Assembly: GCA_012522615.1 (NCBI GenBank)
Contig: JAAYKB010000057.1
Span: forward strand, 1-9,715
DNA length: 9,715 nt
Direction of reading: 5' to 3'
DNA from: Clostridiales bacterium
GTDB taxonomy: Bacteria > Bacillota > Clostridia > Oscillospirales > Acutalibacteraceae
The translations under genes were made by a program, and so were the position numbers. Below the pieces are notes generated by a model. That model was not told where the DNA came from. It saw only the letters and a program-made list of their open reading frames with translations, and ran no database searches. Positions 7,463 through 9,715 of this stretch are shown here, piece after piece; the first letter of the stretch is position 1, and each line of letters begins with the position of its first letter.

Positions 7463-7927
7463 ATGAAAAAACTATTCGGTATGCTTGCTGTGCTTGCTTT
7501 GATGGCGGCGGTCTTTTCCGGCTGCCAGACAAAAAAAGAAGTCAGTATTGACGTAAATGCCCTCGCCGACGATCTTAAAAACAGTATCAATTTTGTCGAT
7601 GAGCTTTCAGAATCAAAGGACAAGGCCTTTTTCACCGTATATGGTCTTGACGAATCGGATATAAAGGTCAAAAAGAACTATGTCGGCTCGGCTACATCCG
7701 AGGAAATCACGGTTATTGAGGCGGTTGACGAAAAAGCCGCCCAACGTGTCAATGATGCGGTTGAAGCCCATCTTGCCGATTATATCGAACAGTTTGAGGA
7801 TTATGCCCCCGACCAGGTTCCCAAGCTTCGAGACCCGATTTTTGAGAAGATAGGAAAATATGTGATTCTGTGCGTATCGGACGATAATGAAACCGCAAAG
7901 AAAATCATAGATAAATATACAAAATAG
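7463..7927 (+). CDS. DUF4358 family lipoprotein
   Basis: A 154-residue predicted lipoprotein. A Lys-Lys n-region and hydrophobic core (about 2-18) lead to a lipobox FSGC with acylated Cys21; Phe at -3 is less typical but acceptable. The mature part is small, soluble and acidic, with an alpha/beta pattern. It includes the motifs YGLDESDI (about 65-72) and GKYVILCVSDD near the C-terminus, typical of DUF4358. The family has no firmly assigned biochemistry and, from general knowledge, often sits beside MBOAT and DHHW genes in Clostridia. It would lie on the outer face of the membrane, and an accessory or assembly role in O-acylation is inferred from neighbours only. The ATG at 7463 is chosen because AAAGGA (7448-7453) lies 9 nt upstream; the TTG at 7457 is too close. 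It follows the SGNH gene by 31 nt and precedes the MBOAT gene by 15 nt. Confidence 0.85.
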   Translation: MKKLFGMLAVLALMAAVFSGCQTKKEVSIDVNALADDLKNSINFVDELSESKDKAFFTVYGLDESDIKVKKNYVGSATSEEITVIEAVDEKAAQRVNDAVEAHLADYIEQFEDYAPDQVPKLRDPIFEKIGKYVILCVSDDNETAKKIIDKYTK

Positions 7928-7942
7928 GCCGAGGAAAAAACA

Positions 7943-9364
7943 ATGGTATTCAGCAGCCTTTTATTTCTTTTTTATTTTCTTCCAGCAGTCCTCTTACTTT
8001 ATTTCCTTGTCCCAAAAAAACTGAAAAACGCCTTATTGCTCACCGTAAGCCTCTTCTTTTATGCATGGGGAGAACCGGTTTACGTAATTATAATGATTGC
8101 GGTAATCGTCATTGATTATCTGCACGGTTTACGGATTCAACGCATGAGGGATTCAGGGCGGCCGAAAGCCGCCCGTTTTGCATTGGTTCTTTGCCTTGTA
8201 ATAAACCTCGGCATACTCGCCTTTTTCAAATACGCCGATTTTATCATCGATAACATCAACCTGATACCCTCGGTTTCCATTCCGCTTCTCGGCATCTCCC
8301 TGCCGATAGGCGTATCGTTTTATATATTCCAGTCCTTGTCCTATACAATCGACGTGTACCGCGGGGATGTAAAGGCACAGCCGAATATTATCAATTTCGG
8401 CACCTATGTCGCCCTCTTTCCCCAGCTTATCGCCGGACCGATTGTTCAGTATAAAACAATCGACCGGCAGTTGACCGAAAGAACCGAAAGCTTTGATAAA
8501 TTCGGCGACGGCGTGCGCAGATTTATTGTCGGACTCGGCAAAAAGGTTTTGATTGCAAACTCTGTCGGCATTATATGGACCAATATCTCCTCCTCTTATA
8601 CATCCTCGGTTCCGGTGCTCACCGCGTGGATCGGTATCCTCGCGTTCACCCTGCAGATTTACTTCGACTTCTCTGGCTATTCGGATATGGCAATCGGGCT
8701 CGGAAAGATGTTTGGGTTTGAATTTCTTGAAAACTTCCGTTACCCGTACATGTCAAAGAGCATCACCGAATTCTGGCGGCGCTGGCACATTTCCCTCAGC
8801 ACATGGTTTCGCGATTATGTGTATATCCCGCTCGGCGGCAACCGCCGCGGTCTGCCTCTACAGCTCCGCAATATTCTTGTTGTCTGGGTTCTCACCGGTA
8901 TCTGGCACGGCGCGAGCTGGAATTTCGTTTTGTGGGGATTATACTTCGGTATACTGCTTGTAATCGAAAAGCTGTTTCTTCTGCGCCTTCTTGAAAAGGC
9001 TCCGTCTATAATCGCCCGCCTTTACACCATGCTGATTGTCATAATAAGCTGGGCGATATTCGCATTTGACGACATGTCGCAGGGAATACTGTTCATCGGC
9101 TCTATGTTCGGCATGCGCGGGGCAGCGCTATACGACAATACATCGCTGTATCTTCTGCTAACAAACGGCCTGCTGCTTCTCATAGGCGGGTTCGGGAGCA
9201 CCGACATACCCAAACGCATTGTCAACCGGCTTGAAACCATATTAAAAAGCCGACCGGCGCTGGTCACAGCCGGCGCTTGCGCCGTGCTGCTCGGTCTGTC
9301 TGCCTTATGCGTCGCCTATCTGGTTGACGCATCCTATAATCCCTTCCTGTATTTCCGTTTTTAA
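7943..9364 (+). CDS. MBOAT family O-acyltransferase, AlgI/DltB-like
   Basis: A 473-residue polytopic membrane protein that would move acyl groups, probably acetyl from acetyl-CoA, across the membrane for transfer to an extracellular glycan. The AlgI-type signatures are clear: FDFSGYSDMAIGLGKMFGFE (about 241-260), the WRRWHISLSTWFRDYVYIPLGG block with His282, and the catalytic LTGIWHGASWNF block with His322. The N-terminus (FSSLLFLFYFLP, then LFFYAWGEP) is also typical of the AlgI family, and the length is normal. The ATG at 7943 has GAGGA (7931-7935) at good spacing. No glycan synthase or polymerase gene is visible, so the acceptor remains unknown. It is closer to AlgI/PatA than to sterol or lipid MBOATs, judged by motifs. 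Confidence 0.95.
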   Translation: MVFSSLLFLFYFLPAVLLLYFLVPKKLKNALLLTVSLFFYAWGEPVYVIIMIAVIVIDYLHGLRIQRMRDSGRPKAARFALVLCLVINLGILAFFKYADFIIDNINLIPSVSIPLLGISLPIGVSFYIFQSLSYTIDVYRGDVKAQPNIINFGTYVALFPQLIAGPIVQYKTIDRQLTERTESFDKFGDGVRRFIVGLGKKVLIANSVGIIWTNISSSYTSSVPVLTAWIGILAFTLQIYFDFSGYSDMAIGLGKMFGFEFLENFRYPYMSKSITEFWRRWHISLSTWFRDYVYIPLGGNRRGLPLQLRNILVVWVLTGIWHGASWNFVLWGLYFGILLVIEKLFLLRLLEKAPSIIARLYTMLIVIISWAIFAFDDMSQGILFIGSMFGMRGAALYDNTSLYLLLTNGLLLLIGGFGSTDIPKRIVNRLETILKSRPALVTAGACAVLLGLSALCVAYLVDASYNPFLYFRF

Positions 9365-9379
9365 GTTTGGATACAAACT
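9364..9379 (+). other. Perfect 6-bp stem-loop after the MBOAT stop
   Basis: AGTTTG (9364-9369) and CAAACT (9374-9379) pair perfectly around a GATA loop, starting at the last base of the MBOAT stop codon. No T-tract follows, so it is not an intrinsic terminator. It may affect mRNA processing or the ratio of MBOAT to DHHW protein, or be a chance repeat. Confidence 0.45.
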
Positions 9380-9402
9380 CCGGAAAGGAAATGAGTCATT
9401 GC

Positions 9403-9715
9403 ATGAACAAAAAAGTGATCTCCATCGGTTTTATGCTGCTGCTTTTTTCTGTTTCAATCATAAATCTTATTATTCCCCAGCGCTCGTTTTCCGAAAGCGA
9501 GAACCGGTACCTTCAAAAACTCCCTGAACCGGACCTTCAAGATATTGCGTCGGGGAAGTTTACACAGGATTTTGCCGATTATACGTCCGATCAGTTTATT
9601 GCAAGGGATGGATGGATCAGCCTCAAAACCATAGCCGAGCTTGCGCTGCTTAAAAAGGATAACGGGCGGGTATATTTCGGCAAGCAGGACACCCTGTTTG
9701 ACGCCGCCGAAACGA
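9403..9715 (+). CDS. DHHW family protein, 5' part only (cut by window end)
   Basis: The first 104 codons are present and open to the window edge. The N-terminus has Lys-Lys and a hydrophobic segment (about 5-25), a signal anchor or signal peptide. Next come SESENRYLQKLPEPDL (29-44), SGKFTQDFADYTSDQFIARDGWI (about 50-72) and VYFGK (90-94), the N-terminal blocks of the DHHW family. That family is related to AlgJ/AlgX-type SGNH-like proteins acting in extracellular glycan O-acetylation. The catalytic DHHW block itself lies beyond the window. Two ATGs are in frame: 9391 lies almost on top of the Shine-Dalgarno AAAGGA (9384-9389), so 9403 is preferred, although its spacing of 13 nt is long. It follows the MBOAT gene by 38 nt and is surely part of the same unit. 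Confidence 0.85.
   Translation, partial: MNKKVISIGFMLLLFSVSIINLIIPQRSFSESENRYLQKLPEPDLQDIASGKFTQDFADYTSDQFIARDGWISLKTIAELALLKKDNGRVYFGKQDTLFDAAET

Overview
This window looks like a chromosomal segment from a Gram-positive anaerobe of class Clostridia, most likely an Oscillospiraceae/Ruminococcaceae-type gut or rumen bacterium. That is inferred from several things: strong AGGAGG-like ribosome binding sites, moderate GC (about half, judged by eye), a homodimeric-type glycyl-tRNA synthetase, a PMCA-type calcium pump, a threonine-rich extracellular linker, and a DUF4358/MBOAT/DHHW gene set. No mobile element, CRISPR array, rRNA or tRNA gene is visible. All seven genes lie on the + strand, and six are complete.

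Housekeeping half (1-6472). recG (75-2126) is a complete branch-migration helicase with an extended -10 promoter in front and a small perfect palindrome around its ribosome binding site. A 158-base gap follows, with possible RNA secondary structure, and then a complete P-type ATPase (2285-4963) whose ion-site residues resemble PMCA calcium pumps. A near-consensus SigA promoter (TTGACA-17-TACTAT) then drives glyS, a 457-residue glycyl-tRNA synthetase that appears to start at TTG. The leader is only about 30 nt, so there is no T-box.

Envelope half (6502-9715). Four tightly spaced genes start 29 bases after glyS: (i) a membrane-anchored SGNH/GDSL-like hydrolase with threonine-rich segments on both sides of the catalytic domain; (ii) a small DUF4358 lipoprotein; (iii) an AlgI/DltB-like MBOAT O-acyltransferase with the catalytic histidine; (iv) the first 104 residues of a DHHW-family protein, cut by the window edge. 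By analogy with AlgI/AlgJ/AlgX, DltB/DltD/DltX and PatA/PatB, this looks like an export-coupled O-acylation (probably O-acetylation) system for an extracellular or wall glycan. The MBOAT protein would pass acyl groups across the membrane, and the SGNH, DHHW and lipoprotein partners would transfer, edit or organise them outside. The acceptor polymer cannot be told from this window. This cluster is the best candidate for an under-described system here.
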